NCBI GenBank assembly: GCA_026018925.1
Contig: JAKSZU010000020.1
Location: forward strand, 43,493,102 to 43,557,101
Reading direction: 5' to 3'
Origin: Tupaia tana
Taxonomy: Eukaryota; Chordata; Mammalia; Scandentia; Tupaiidae
DNA: 64,000 nucleotides
Shown: positions 48,914-58,995 of the stretch, one piece after another
Position numbering within the stretch: position 1 is the stretch's first letter
Layout of the letters: each line of letters starts with the position of its first letter
Program-made: the position numbers and the translations under genes
The notes under the pieces: generated by a model
The model's input: the letters and a program-made list of their open reading frames with translations, nothing else
The model's database searches: none
Told to the model about the DNA's origin: nothing

Positions 48914-49094
48914 GGGACCAGCAGGTGGCGTGGTGGTTAAGGCGCCGGACACTCCCACATGGCCGACTGCGGTTTGAATACCGGACCTGGTGGCTTGCTT
49001 TCTCACTTTCCCTCTCTTTCTCTCTGTGTATCTCTCTCTGGTCAAATTAAAAAAGTAAATGAATGACTAAATAAAATTAAATAAATATTTTTTT
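48914..49094 (+). mobile_element. SINE-B with TSD
   Basis: GGGGACCAGCAGGTGGCGTG head, GGTTTGAATACCGGACC B box, TGGTCAAATTAAAAAAGTAA. AAAAGTATATAGA on both sides. Confidence 0.95.
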
Positions 49095-49100
49095 AAAAAG

Positions 49101-49127
49101 TATATAGATAGATAGATAGATAAATAC
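49101..49127. repeat. (TAGA)n microsatellite
   Basis: TATATAGATAGATAGATAGA, about five units, grown from the TSD sequence of the neighbouring SINE-B. Confidence 0.92.
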
Positions 49128-49448
49128 ACACAAAGGAAAATAATAATGGCAAGGTTCACTTTTAAATAAAGCAATTTTTTTCAGTCATTTGTCTTTTAAC
49201 TTTTACATCTGTAACATATAAAAACATTCTCTGACCAAAAAAAATTCTTAATGTTAAGGGATACAGAACACAAAAATAGTTGGAAAGCCTGTTACCGTGA
49301 GTTAGTACTCGGAAGCTATAACATCCAGGTTTGGGATCTAGCTCCTTCAATGTACTAGCCCCTCGTAGCAGTCACAATACAGGGTCCACGATGTTTGTTA
49401 TCTCATAGATTTATTTTAAGGACCAAAGTTACCAAGTGGAAAGTGCTG
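49128..49448. other. Unique sequence
   Basis: Nothing recognised. Confidence 0.4.
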
Positions 49449-49700
49449 GGCCAGCCTGCGGCATGGTGGTTGCGGCATGGTAGTTGCGGCATGGCATCTG
49501 AGGCTGGGTTCCCGCAGGGCCAACAGTGCAGCTCAAGTTCTGACCCAGCACCCTGAGGAACGCCACCATCGGGTATGTGCCCGAAGTCCCAGAAGGGGAA
49601 CAGAGGAGCAGGGATTGCATCATGACTGACCCTACGGGGGCCGCAGTGCTTCCTGGTCTCTCTCCAGAGAGCACAAACACCTGCTGGCAATTTTTCAAAA
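49449..49700 (+). mobile_element. SINE-P with triplicated A-box segment
   Basis: TGCGGCATGGTGGT (49457), TGCGGCATGGTAGT (49471) and TGCGGCATGGCATC (49485) are three 14-bp repeats in the tRNA head. GCAGCTCAAGTTCTGACCC is the B-box region; tail CACCTGCTGGCAATTTTTC. Confidence 0.85.
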
Positions 49701-49712
49701 ATTAAAAGGAAG

Positions 49713-49900
49713 GGGGCCGGCAGGTGGCATGGTGGGTAAGGGTGCTGGACTCCCACATGGCAGACTATGGTTTGAGTCCCGGACCTGGTGGTTTGCTTTC
49801 TCACTTTTTCTCCCTCTCACTCTGTCCCTCTCTGGTCAAATTAAAATAAATAAATAAAGTGAAATAAATAATTCTTTAAAAAATAAAATAAATAAAAAAT
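49713..49900 (+). mobile_element. SINE-B with TSD
   Basis: GGGGCCGGCAGGTGGCATGG head, GGTTTGAGTCCCGGACC B box, TGGTCAAATTAAAATAAATA. AAAAGGAAG at 49704-49712 and 49901-49909. Confidence 0.95.
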
Positions 49901-49952
49901 AAAAGGAAGAAAGAAAAGGTCTTTGTAAGCTGCAGGATTTAAAAAATAAAAT

Positions 49953-50133
49953 ATTTTTAAAGAATTATTTTATTCAACTTTATTTATTTATTTGTTTATT
50001 TTAATTTGACCAGAGAGGGACAGAGCGAGAGAGAGAGTAAGTGAGAAAGCAAGCCACCAGGTCCAGGACTTGAACCGTAGTTAGCCATGTGGGAGTCCAG
50101 CATCCTTAAACCACCGTGCCACCTGCTGGCCCC
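49953..50133 (-). mobile_element. SINE-B
   Basis: (TTTA)n, AATTTGACCAGAGAGGGACA, B-box complement GGACTTGAACCG, head complement GTGCCACCTGCTGGCCCC. Confidence 0.94.
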
Positions 50134-52975
50134 TGAAAATTTAAACATCTTTAAATACTAACTTTATCAAATTGAGAAATTATTATGTATGCAAAATACC
50201 ACCTTTACACTGAATTTCCTATCTAATCATAAGCACTATTTTGAAACCACAGACTCAACCAATAGGAAATGGAATATCTTTCTGATCAGCTCTCTGATGG
50301 GCCAACAACCTGGAAGAAAGTGATCTACAGTTAGAACATGCTATATCAGGACAGCGTAATCACTAGACAAGTCTTAAAACACAGAAAGTGGAAACATGAG
50401 TGAAGAGAGGAACTATCAAAGGTACTCAAGAGTGAAAGTTTGAAATCCATCTATTTAAGATTAATCACTATTCTTTTAGTTAAGCTGTTGTCATCTCTAA
50501 CTTTCCCTGAGTAGAAAATAATCTACACTTCCAACTAAGTTATTCATGGTCCAATTTGTTCTCAGAATACTATAATAGGCTTTGTGAAGATAAGTTTTAT
50601 AATAGGGATTTAGCATAGTGAGAAGCCGAGACGGAGAGGCCTTCAAATACAAAGAGTATACATGTACATATATAAACCCCTCAGCCCCCTCCTTTCCTTC
50701 CACCCTCCCTAGGCTCTCCCCCAAAAGAATATTCACCCCTGCTTGAAACCCAGTTTTTTATGAAGGGTCCAGATGAAATGGCACCCCTACGGCCCCACAG
50801 CACAGTTGGTTAGCTGTACAGAGTTGCTTTCAGAGACGTTTTCCACAGAGCTGGAAAAGGGAAAACTGAGTTAAGTACCATTGAAGAAGGGACGCTGTGA
50901 AAAGTTTTACGGGGAGAAGCATTCATGGACTTCCCTCTGGGCAGCTCTGTCTCGCTTGGTGACCACATTTGCATACTGAGTTCACAGGCTAGAACCCTCA
51001 CAGAGAACTCTGCTTTCCTAGAGAAAATAAAACCCACAGACCTATAGGGTGGCAGTCAGGAAAAACATAAACAAACAAAAAATCACTGATGATTTTTATA
51101 TCATTTGTATTTATTTATATTATGTATCATTTTTTCCCAAGCTTTTGATATGTCAAACTGCTGAAGATATATAGTTTATTCAGAGATACTGTTTTTATTT
51201 TTTCTTTATCTCTATAAGAAGTAACTTTCCATATTTATATTTTTCTCCCATTTGTATTAAAATGAATGCATTCGCTATTTGTTTTACAGAGTAGCAAGGT
51301 ACTTGGAGAGCAACCAGTTTATCTTCATTCCAGACTGTTGGGTTTTTTAAGGTTCCTTATTTTCTGATTTGAAACATTTCATAACATGTGCACACAATTT
51401 TAGTGTTTAAAATACTTTACTATGTAAAGAGCCAATAACTAGCTCCCCTCTTCTGTACATAGTACACCCTGCAGTACCTTATTCTGTTGCAAGCTAGTCT
51501 TATTTGTTATTTGTAACAAAGTGGATAAAAGGATAAAAATGTGTAACTTATTCAAAACTTCGATTTAAAAACCCTACAAATCGTATAGGAATTCTGTAAC
51601 AGCACATCTTTAACTTTTTAAAACAAACCTTTCTTGAATTGTTTTTTAATGTGCTCTTAGTGATCTCTGGTACTCACACCTCCTCCCTCGCTTTCCGCAC
51701 TGTTTATACTGTCCCCAGTAACACTCGGCGGAAAGCTGTCATTCCTGGCTAAACCCTTACTTAGGTGGATGCTATGCCTCCGCGAGACAGGGTCAGGGGG
51801 TCAGAATCGATTTGGGAGGCCACCTGGAGAGTCCAGGCCATGAACTGACTCAAAAAATTTATATCAGAGCTGGGATGGTCCACCTCCCAGGGTCAGACCG
51901 GGCCTGGCACCCCAACCGCAGGCTGGGGCATGCTAGACCGAGCCCAGAGAGAGGCCAGGGTTGTTGACCCTGCTAGCTGACCTCTTCAAACTTCAGGAGA
52001 ATTTTTTTGGCAGTTACCACGGTGACTGGGTACTCTAAAAGCTTATCCTTCTTACTGAATGGAGGGGAAAAAATTAGGAAAAAAATATGTTAAAACCTAC
52101 CTTGCAGAGATGCCTATCATGGTTAAAGTGAAAAAGGAGGGGGCGAGGGCCCGAAGTTGTTTATGCCTTTGATATTAATTTCTACTTCTGTAGTAAAAGA
52201 AATAAAATCTGTGAGGTATTTCAGATCACACGATTTGGCCATTGGTGCAGATACTACTTTTTAACATTTTTTTCTTTCTGGCCGCTAGCTGACATCAATA
52301 TGAACAATGCGTTAAAATACTTTTTAAACAATGTAATTTATTTGGAAATTCTATTTTTCTGCTTTGAGAATAATCAGCTTTGAAATAAGTTCAGTGGGAA
52401 TTGACAAAAATAAAAATAAAAAAGAAATATGATCCTTCATATACGATAGACTATTGGAGGAAAATACTGTAAATAATCATTTTTGCTTCATAAACACACT
52501 CAAGATTTTTTCCCCCACTGGGAGAAAAGTCTCCACTTTGCTTGGCTTGAACAATAGAATTAGAAGACAAGCAAGAAGCTGTTAATATTGTGTATTTTAC
52601 ATTTTAACAAGTGACTTACAAGTGTATACATTACAATAAAGAGCCTAAAATTATTCTACATGGAACAAAGAATACTGGGAAAGAAAAAAAATACAACATT
52701 ACACTTTATTTTAGAGCAGTGAACATAAAGCTAAAAAAAACTATAGAATATTCTTCCACATAATACCATATGCTTCTTGTCCTTAACTCCCACAATAATA
52801 AAATATTTCAAATTAAAATTTCATTCTCCATGGGCTAAACCTCTGCACATTGTAAAACTCTAGTAGTTGATTGTAAGCAAAAAAAAATAATTGATGTATA
52901 AAAAAAGTGAAAAAAAAAACTCTACTAGTTGATTGTTTTTAAGATTATAATATAAAATACTTTCTTTTTCTTTTT
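50134..52975. other. SINE-free AT-rich stretch, no gene identified
   Basis: 2.8 kb without SINEs. Mostly AT-rich, with a GC-richer island at about 51640-52060. Several AATAAA signals (for example ACAATAAAGAG at about 52632) would suit a 3' UTR, but no coding exon is attached. The minus-strand frame at 50810-51037 is unrecognised. Confidence 0.4.
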
Positions 52976-52979
52976 AAAA

Positions 52980-53020
52980 TTTTGTCAGAGGGTACATGTG
53001 CTTGCCAGACAGAGAGAGAA
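52980..53020 (-). mobile_element. SINE-P tail, inverted at the 5' side
   Basis: TTTGTCAGAGGGTACATGTG and CTTGCCAGACAGAGAGAG are the complement of a SINE-P 3' region, joined to the next, plus-strand piece. Confidence 0.75.
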
Positions 53021-53190
53021 ACACACCGGGCACGTGTATGCCCACCCAGATCCCAACAGGGTGGAGGCCGGAGGAGAGGGGACTGCAGCAGGGCCGCACG
53101 CCACTGACCCTGAGCTCTCTCCCTCGCGCTCCCTCTGTCTCTCCGTTTCTTTCTGGCAAGCGCATGCAGCCTCTGGCAATTAAGAAAAAA
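53021..53190 (+). mobile_element. SINE-P, 5'-truncated
   Basis: Starts ACACCGGGCACGTGTATGCC, without tRNA head; GGTGGAGGCCGGAGGAGAGG, then GCATGCAGCCTCTGGCAATT tail. Confidence 0.82.
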
Positions 53191-53989
53191 GTTTTATTTT
53201 AAAAAGCAGTGTCCTTGGTCTAAATATCATTTCTCGCCTTGACTCTAGGCCAAGGAAAAGCATGATGAATTATAGAACTAGAGTGAGAGACATGCCGAAC
53301 CTGGATACTGAAATTTCAGAAGCACGTTCTAACCCAATCTGGAATGTTCATTTTGCTGTAACCTACATTTCTCGTTTCATAATCCCTGCTAAATTCTTAG
53401 AATGCAATGGACCCCAAATCAAGTATTTGTTCATTAATTTTAACTTTAAAAAATCAAGACACCACAGAGGAATCATTTTCTTTCTTATCTTGTGTTCAAA
53501 ACAGCCACTGAAAGGGAAGGTCAGAGACCAGGTCTGGGAGGACCTTCCATGTGACCCACTCGCACTTTGCTAAAACGCAGGTCTTTCAATTAGAGAGTGT
53601 AGCTCATCACATTCCAGAGTGGACAAGCAGTTGGTGAGTCACTAAAACGCTGGTGTCGGCCCATTGTCCATGGTGAACTTGGACTGTCCTTCCCCGCCGG
53701 ACTCAAGCTGGCAAAGCACTAGGGACCATCAAACAGGAAATGAGGTCCTCCTTGGGTTTTGAAACAGACGATAGAGGTCTTAGCATGAAGCAAGCCCGGC
53801 CAGAATCTCCTAAACCTCAAGCCTTAACTTGAGGGAAACATTATTTCTAAGTTGGATCTGAAAAGGAAAAGAGGTTGAGGTATAAGGCAATGGAGCATCT
53901 GTGTAAAACAAAACAATGCCAGGCCTTTGCGTGGTTTCCTCCAGTCAAATTTAGGGCCTCTCTCCCACAAGACACCAAAAACGATTTTT
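53191..53989. other. Unique sequence, no gene seen
   Basis: The 103-codon frame at 53262 has no recognised motif. Confidence 0.4.
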
Positions 53990-54137
53990 CTTAAAGAAAG
54001 AATTACTTTACTTAACTTTATTTATTTATTTTAATTTGACCAGGGAGGGATAGAGAGAGAGAGGGAAAGTGAGAAAGCAAGTCGCCAGGTCCAAGATTCA
54101 AACCGCAGTAGGCCATATGGGAGTCCGGCGCCCTTAA
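53990..54137 (-). mobile_element. SINE-B, head incomplete
   Basis: TTTATTTATTTTAATTTGAC, GAGAAAGCAAGTCGCCAGGT, then stops at CGCCCTTAACTAC, losing about 25 nt of head. Confidence 0.9.
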
Positions 54138-54169
54138 CTACTTGCAAGTCCTGAAGTTAGCATATTTTT

Positions 54170-54421
54170 AAGAGAGATTTTTAGCAGAGGGCTGGTGCGC
54201 TCAGCAGAGAGACAGAGGGAAACAGAGAGACGGAAAGTGAGAAATCACCGCCCAGGCGGATGGCCACTCCAAAATCCCTTCTCCTCCATTTTCCTCTTGG
54301 GATTTTGGGCACACACGCACACGCACCCAGTGTGAGTTTTAAGCGGCTGGGTTCAGAATTCGAACCACAGTCCACTACATGGGAGTTCAGCAATGAATCA
54401 TTACACCAACTGCTGGTCCCC
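54170..54421 (-). mobile_element. SINE-A
   Basis: AAGAGAGATTTTTAGCAGAG tail, head complement ACACCAACTGCTGGTCCCC. GTTAGCATATTTT and ATTAGCATTTTG flank it. Confidence 0.9.
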
Positions 54422-54514
54422 AAATTAGCATTTTGTTCTGTAACTTACAGACTAGATATTCTCTTGGATTGAAAATTCACGAATCCCTTGTAGAACTATA
54501 GAACTGGGGAGTGA

Positions 54515-54690
54515 GAGGAACCTAAGAGATGATCTAGTTCTATGTTTTTACTTTGCATATGCAAAATCTGAAGCCCAGAGGCATGGATTGCCTATGTAGA
54601 CACTATTAGTTAGATGCCTCAACTAGAGCCTAGACTGTGCTTAGCATTTCTAGCATAGTATATGTTCTCCACTAAATTATGCAGCCTCTT
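54515..54690 (-). mobile_element. Possible MIR-related fragment
   Basis: CTTTGCATATGCAAAATCTGAAGCCCAGAGGC (landmark AAAATCTGAAGCCCAGAGGC) and ACACTATTAGTTAGATGCCT resemble the acagatgaggaaactgaggc... and cacagctagtaagtg order. Confidence 0.45.
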
Positions 54691-54742
54691 TACTGGGGTA
54701 GAGAATATTAAACGCCCATGCCAGTAAACCTAGTCAAAGCCT

Positions 54743-55037
54743 GGGACCAGCAGTTGACGTAATGGCTATGTCACTGGACTCCCATAAGGTCGACCGCGGT
54801 TTGAGTCCTGGACCCGGTGGCTTAAACTCACATCAGGCCTGTGTGCGTGCGTGCCCAAGATCCCGAGAGGAGAATGGAGGAGAAGGGATTGTGGTGTGGC
54901 CATGCCCCCTGGGGGGTGATTTCTCACTTTCTGTCTCTCTGTCTCTCTCTGCCTTTCTGGCGAGCGCATGTACCCTATAGCAAAAACCTCTCAAAACAAA
55001 ACAGAACAAAACAAAACACACAAAGAAACAACAAAAA
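54743..55037 (+). mobile_element. SINE-A with 17-bp perfect TSD
   Basis: GGGACCAGCAGTTGACGTAA head; the tail has degenerated to AACAAAACAGAACAAAACAA. AAACCTAGTCAAAGCCT at 54726-54742 and 55038-55054. Confidence 0.97.
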
Positions 55038-55054
55038 AAACCTAGTCAAAGCCT

Positions 55055-55462
55055 AAGAGACAGAGTCATTTAGGGACCATGATATAAAATTATTATGAAA
55101 CCACTTCGAGTTCTATTTCCTGGAAGTAAGTGTAGGTACCACACAAGCAGAAGTTCTACAAAATCAGGTAGTGAGACAACAGAAGAATACGTGTGATAGG
55201 GAGCATCAGAATGCTCAGAAACTTAGGTCTTACGGTAACAAAGCGTGTGGCTCTAATTTCTCCAGCTGATTGTTTTTATCGATTTGTTATGGCTAATAAA
55301 CACTGATTGATTTTCCTTTAGTAGGTACAGGCTCCCACTCTGCCAGATTTGCAGGGCTTTTCGTATCAGTCTATTTCCACCTTTGGAGGTATGAGTCCAT
55401 CCAAACCACCAGAAGCTACGTACAACTGGCTAGCCACCAGTCCAGAAAGAGCTTAATACTGT
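55055..55462. other. Unique sequence
   Basis: Nothing recognised. Confidence 0.4.
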
Positions 55463-55721
55463 TATTTATTTATTTATTAATTTATGTTTGCTCTAAGGCA
55501 CGCACACTCACAAAAGACGGAGAGAGAAAGAGGGAAAGTGATAAATCAGCCCCCGGGGGTGGGGGAGATGGCCACACGGCAATGTCTTCTCCCCCGTTCT
55601 CCTGTTGGAATCTGAGGCGATCTTGAACTGGCCCATTTTCCAAGCCCGGGTCTGGGACTCAAACAGCACACTCTGCCATTTGGGATCCAGCTGCCTTAAC
55701 CACTGTGCCACCAGTTGATCC
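55463..55721 (-). mobile_element. SINE-P
   Basis: TTATGTTTGCTCTAAGGCAC tail, GGGGGAGATGGCCACACGGC, head complement CTGTGCCACCAGTTGATCCC. Confidence 0.85.
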
Positions 55722-56036
55722 CAATCTTGTTTTTCTTTGAAATTGCTCTAATTTACATCAGGTTTAACTTGTATTTATTGGGATCAGTCATCTCGAAGAC
55801 GAAGGAAAAGAAATCTCTAGTGAAATGTGCAATTAATTGCTGGAGCCCCCAAATGCCACTTGTCAACTCCGTCCAACCATACCACTTAATCTCTATCCTG
55901 TTGTACGTTTTCAGAGCTTTCCAGAATTTCCTCTTCTAACTTATCAAGGCACTGGGAAAAAAAATCATGATTTAACTCTGAAATTTTGCCTCTGGACCCC
56001 AGGGGAGAAAAGAGTAAGGGTGAGAACAGAAAGGAT
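55722..56036. other. Unique sequence
   Basis: Nothing recognised. Confidence 0.4.
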
Positions 56037-56120
56037 AGCCGGTGGCATGGTGGTTAAGGTGCTAAACTCCCACATGGCCAACAGCGTTCGAGTCCCAAAC
56101 CCAGCAGCTTGACAACCATG

Positions 56121-56152
<32 letters not shown>

Positions 56153-56325
56153 CCCAAATCCTGGTAGGACAATAGAGGAAAATGGATTGAGGCATGGCCA
56201 TCCCCCCACCCCCGGGGGGAGAATAATTTCTCACCTTCCCTCTCACTGTCTCTCTCTGTCTCTCTCCAGTGAGCACAGGTACCTATGGCAGAAACCTTAA
56301 AAGTAAATAATTAATTAATTAGAAT
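56037..56325 (+). mobile_element. SINE-P with (TG)n
   Basis: GCCGGTGGCATGGTGGTTAA head, GCGTTCGAGTCCCAAACC B box, (TG)15 at about 56121-56151 in place of the alternating block, and GCACAGGTACCTATGGCAGA tail. Confidence 0.88.
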
Positions 56326-56561
56326 TGTAAAAAAGAACTTAAGGGAAAAAAAAAAAAGAAATAGTAGGTATGCTTAGGGGCTAAGGAAATTCCAGGGAAG
56401 AAGGCTGGTGTTTAGAAAGATCACTTATGATTGGAGGTGAAGGCAATAGTGGTCAGATAGTCTTAATCCCCATATAAAATTTCAAAGAAGCACTATATCT
56501 TTGCATAGATTCAAGTGGATGCTACTTAAGGGAGATATTCTTTGATACTAATCACATGCTA

Positions 56562-56791
56562 TTTTTTTAACTTGATAGAGGGAGGGTGTGCTCACCAGAG
56601 AGAGAGAGAGTAAAACAGAGAGAAAAAACATAAAGTGAGAAAGCACCCTCCTTGTGTTGGGATTTTGGGTATACACACACACACACACACACGCCTGGTG
56701 TGATTTTCAGGCTGCCAGGTTCAGGACTTGAACTGCACAGCTGGCCACGTGGGATCCAGCTGCCTTCACCACCACACCACCAGTGGCCCCT
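56562..56791 (-). mobile_element. SINE-P with (CA)n
   Basis: ACTTGATAGAGGGAGGGTGT tail, (CA)11 at about 56671-56692, head complement CACCACACCACCAGTGGCCC. Confidence 0.85.
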
Positions 56792-56899
56792 TTGCAGTAG
56801 AGGACAAAAATTACTCAGAGGTTGGGTCTGAAGAACATTTGCTTGGCAACACTTAGTCAAGTCTACCTAGCTTGTCTATGTGTACAGCTTTCCACTTTT

Positions 56900-57152
56900 C
56901 TTTTTTTAGCTTTTTGCCATAGGGCATGTGCACTTGCTGGAGAGGAGAGAGACAGAGAGAGAGGGAAAGTAGTAAGTCACCCGCAGTGGGGATGGCCATG
57001 CCACAATCCCTCTCCTCCATTCTGCTCTCTGGATGTTGGGCATGCACATACACGTGCCTAGTATGAGTCCCAAGCCACTGGGTTCTGGACTGGAACTGCG
57101 GTCAGCCAGTGAGAATCCGTCGCCCTAACCACCACGCCACTGGCTGACTCCT
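56900..57152 (-). mobile_element. SINE-P with TSD
   Basis: TAGCTTTTTGCCATAGGGCA tail, GGGGATGGCCATGCCACAAT, head complement CGCCACTGGCTGACTCC. GCTTTCCACTTTT and GCTTTCCATTTC flank it. Confidence 0.9.
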
Positions 57153-57339
57153 GCTTTCCATTTCTCGAGACACTTCAGCGTTCTCTCCTTGGTCCAGTGG
57201 CAGACTTCTCCATCTAAAGGAAAGCTTCCAGATAAAAAGGAACTTTCAGATATGGAATTTTCCTTTGTAGAGTCAAGAATGAGGCCAGTGGGCTGAGCAG
57301 AAAGTGAGTGAGGAACCGTGAGGTTAAAGAAAGACCGTC

Positions 57340-57615
57340 GGGAACCAGCAGTTAGCGTAATGGCTATGTCGCTGGACTCCCACGTAGTCGACCACGGTTC
57401 ACTTCCCGGATCCGGTGGCTTAAAACTCACGCCAGGCGCGTGTGCGTGCGTGCCCAAGATCCCAAGAGGAGAATGGAGGAGAAGGGATTGCAGCGTGGCC
57501 ATCCCCCCTGGGGGGTGATTTCTCGCTTTCTGTCTCTATGTCTCTCTCTGTCTGTCTGGCGAGCGCACGCACCCTATAGCAAAAAAGCCTCTCCAAAAAA
57601 AAAAAAAAAAAGAAA
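57340..57615 (+). mobile_element. SINE-A, near consensus, TSD
   Basis: GGGAACCAGCAGTTAGCGTA head, TTAAAACTCACG subfamily mark. AAAGAAAGACCGTC (57326) and AAAGAAAGACTGTC (57617). Confidence 0.95.
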
Positions 57616-57630
57616 AAAAGAAAGACTGTC

Positions 57631-58077
57631 CCCTCAGCTTTGCCCTTGAGTTCCACCCCAGGTCTGCTGGTGTCATGGCCACTTCTTGGCCTTGGTCTGC
57701 CTTCAGACTTCTCCAGAGACGACCGTTCAAGCCAGGGGCACGAGGACTCCATTCTAGACACTACCCACTGGTCTGAGAAGGATACGGCCTGGGACAACCT
57801 GACCAGTGTCTGCCTGCTGCCGAAACACTGCCACTTGAAAAGAGGCCCGCTCTTTTGGCATCCTTCACAGGCCCCTTAGGAAATTGTTAAAGACAGAAAT
57901 TTTGAAATTGAATTTTAATGACGGTCAGAAAGGAATGGCGAGGCCGAGCAGCTGCTCCAGACCAGCTGCCCCAGCTGCCTCTGCAAAGGACTGGCCTGCC
58001 TCTCGGCCACCGTAGCCTGGCCTGAGGAGAGGCAGGGAGGGTGAGGGACCAAGAGGGAAAGTTTCTTTTCCTTTCTT
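57631..58077. other. Unique sequence, no gene seen
   Basis: An 79-codon frame at 57640 has no recognised motif. Confidence 0.4.
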
Positions 58078-58262
58078 TTTTAATTTTAAAAAAGAATTAC
58101 TTATTTATTTAATTGTGTTTGTTATTATTATTATTTTTTAAATTTGACCAGAGAAAGACAGAGAAAGGGAACGTGAGAAAGCAGGTCACCAGGTTGGGGA
58201 CTTGAACCACAGTCGACCATGTGGGAGTTCAGTGCCTTAACCACCACGCCATTTGCCAGCCC
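58078..58262 (-). mobile_element. SINE-B
   Basis: TTTTTTAAATTTGACCAGAG, B-box complement GGGACTTGAACC, head complement ACGCCATTTGCCAGCCCC. Confidence 0.93.
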
Positions 58263-58324
58263 CAAAAAGGTAAGGGGCCGTGGTCCTGGACATTTGAGAG
58301 CATCATGTCTGCAAACAACAAACA

Positions 58325-58545
58325 AACAGCACAGTCAGCTCTGTGGGCTGCGGGTCCAGGGAGCAGGACTCCACACGGGTCAGCACCTGGCTCGGAAAAA
58401 CGCGCCAGGCGCATGTCGGTCCCCAGCTCCCGGAGGGGTGCAGCGGAAGAGAGGGCTCTGTGGCACGGCCAACGCCTGGGGGGCCGCTTTCCCTCTCTCT
58501 TCCTGGTGGGTGCTCATGCCTTCTAGCAAATTAAAACAAAAGAAA
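58325..58545 (+). mobile_element. SINE-P, diverged, with (CAAA)n
   Basis: GGGCTGCGGGTCCAGGGAGC head, CGCGCCAGGCGCATGTCGGT mid-section, GGGTGCTCATGCCTTCTAGC tail; (CAAA)n follows to about 58582. Confidence 0.65.
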
Positions 58546-58785
58546 GAAAAAACAAACAAACAAACAAACAAAACAAAACAAAAGATGACTTCTGAGTCTC
58601 ACTCTCAGGGTCCTCGGGTGAACTGTGGACCCAAGCATGCAAACTTGCGTGAACAATGAGTGACGTGCAGTCAGTGGGTGGAATATCGTGAACCCCCAGT
58701 TCCTTAGCCATGATCATTGTTCAGGGATAACACCGCGACTCTGGGCAGTGAGGCGGTGAAGGGCCCCAGTGAGTAGAGAATGTTA

Positions 58786-58995
58786 GGCCAGCAGGCGGCA
58801 GGGGGTTCATTTAGGTCCCTGATCCCACACGGCCCACTGTGTGGTTCCCCAGACGGTCAGCTGAAAAACCACAGCGGATAGAGTGACTGCAGAGTGGCCA
58901 GCCATCGGCCCTAGGCAGTGATCTCTCGCTCTCTCTCTGGTGAGCGCATACGCCCTACAGATAAACGAAAACTAATAATATAAATAAATAATGTC
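58786..58995 (+). mobile_element. SINE-P with internal deletion
   Basis: AGGCCAGCAGGCGGCAGGGG head, GATCCCACACGGCCCACTG, then directly GAAAAACCACAGCGGATAGA; tail GAGCGCATACGCCCTACAGA. Confidence 0.8.

Noticed and set aside
50134-52975. 3' UTR of an unseen gene
   Set aside because: AATAAA signals are frequent in AT-rich DNA, and no coding exon, strand signal or conserved motif supports it.
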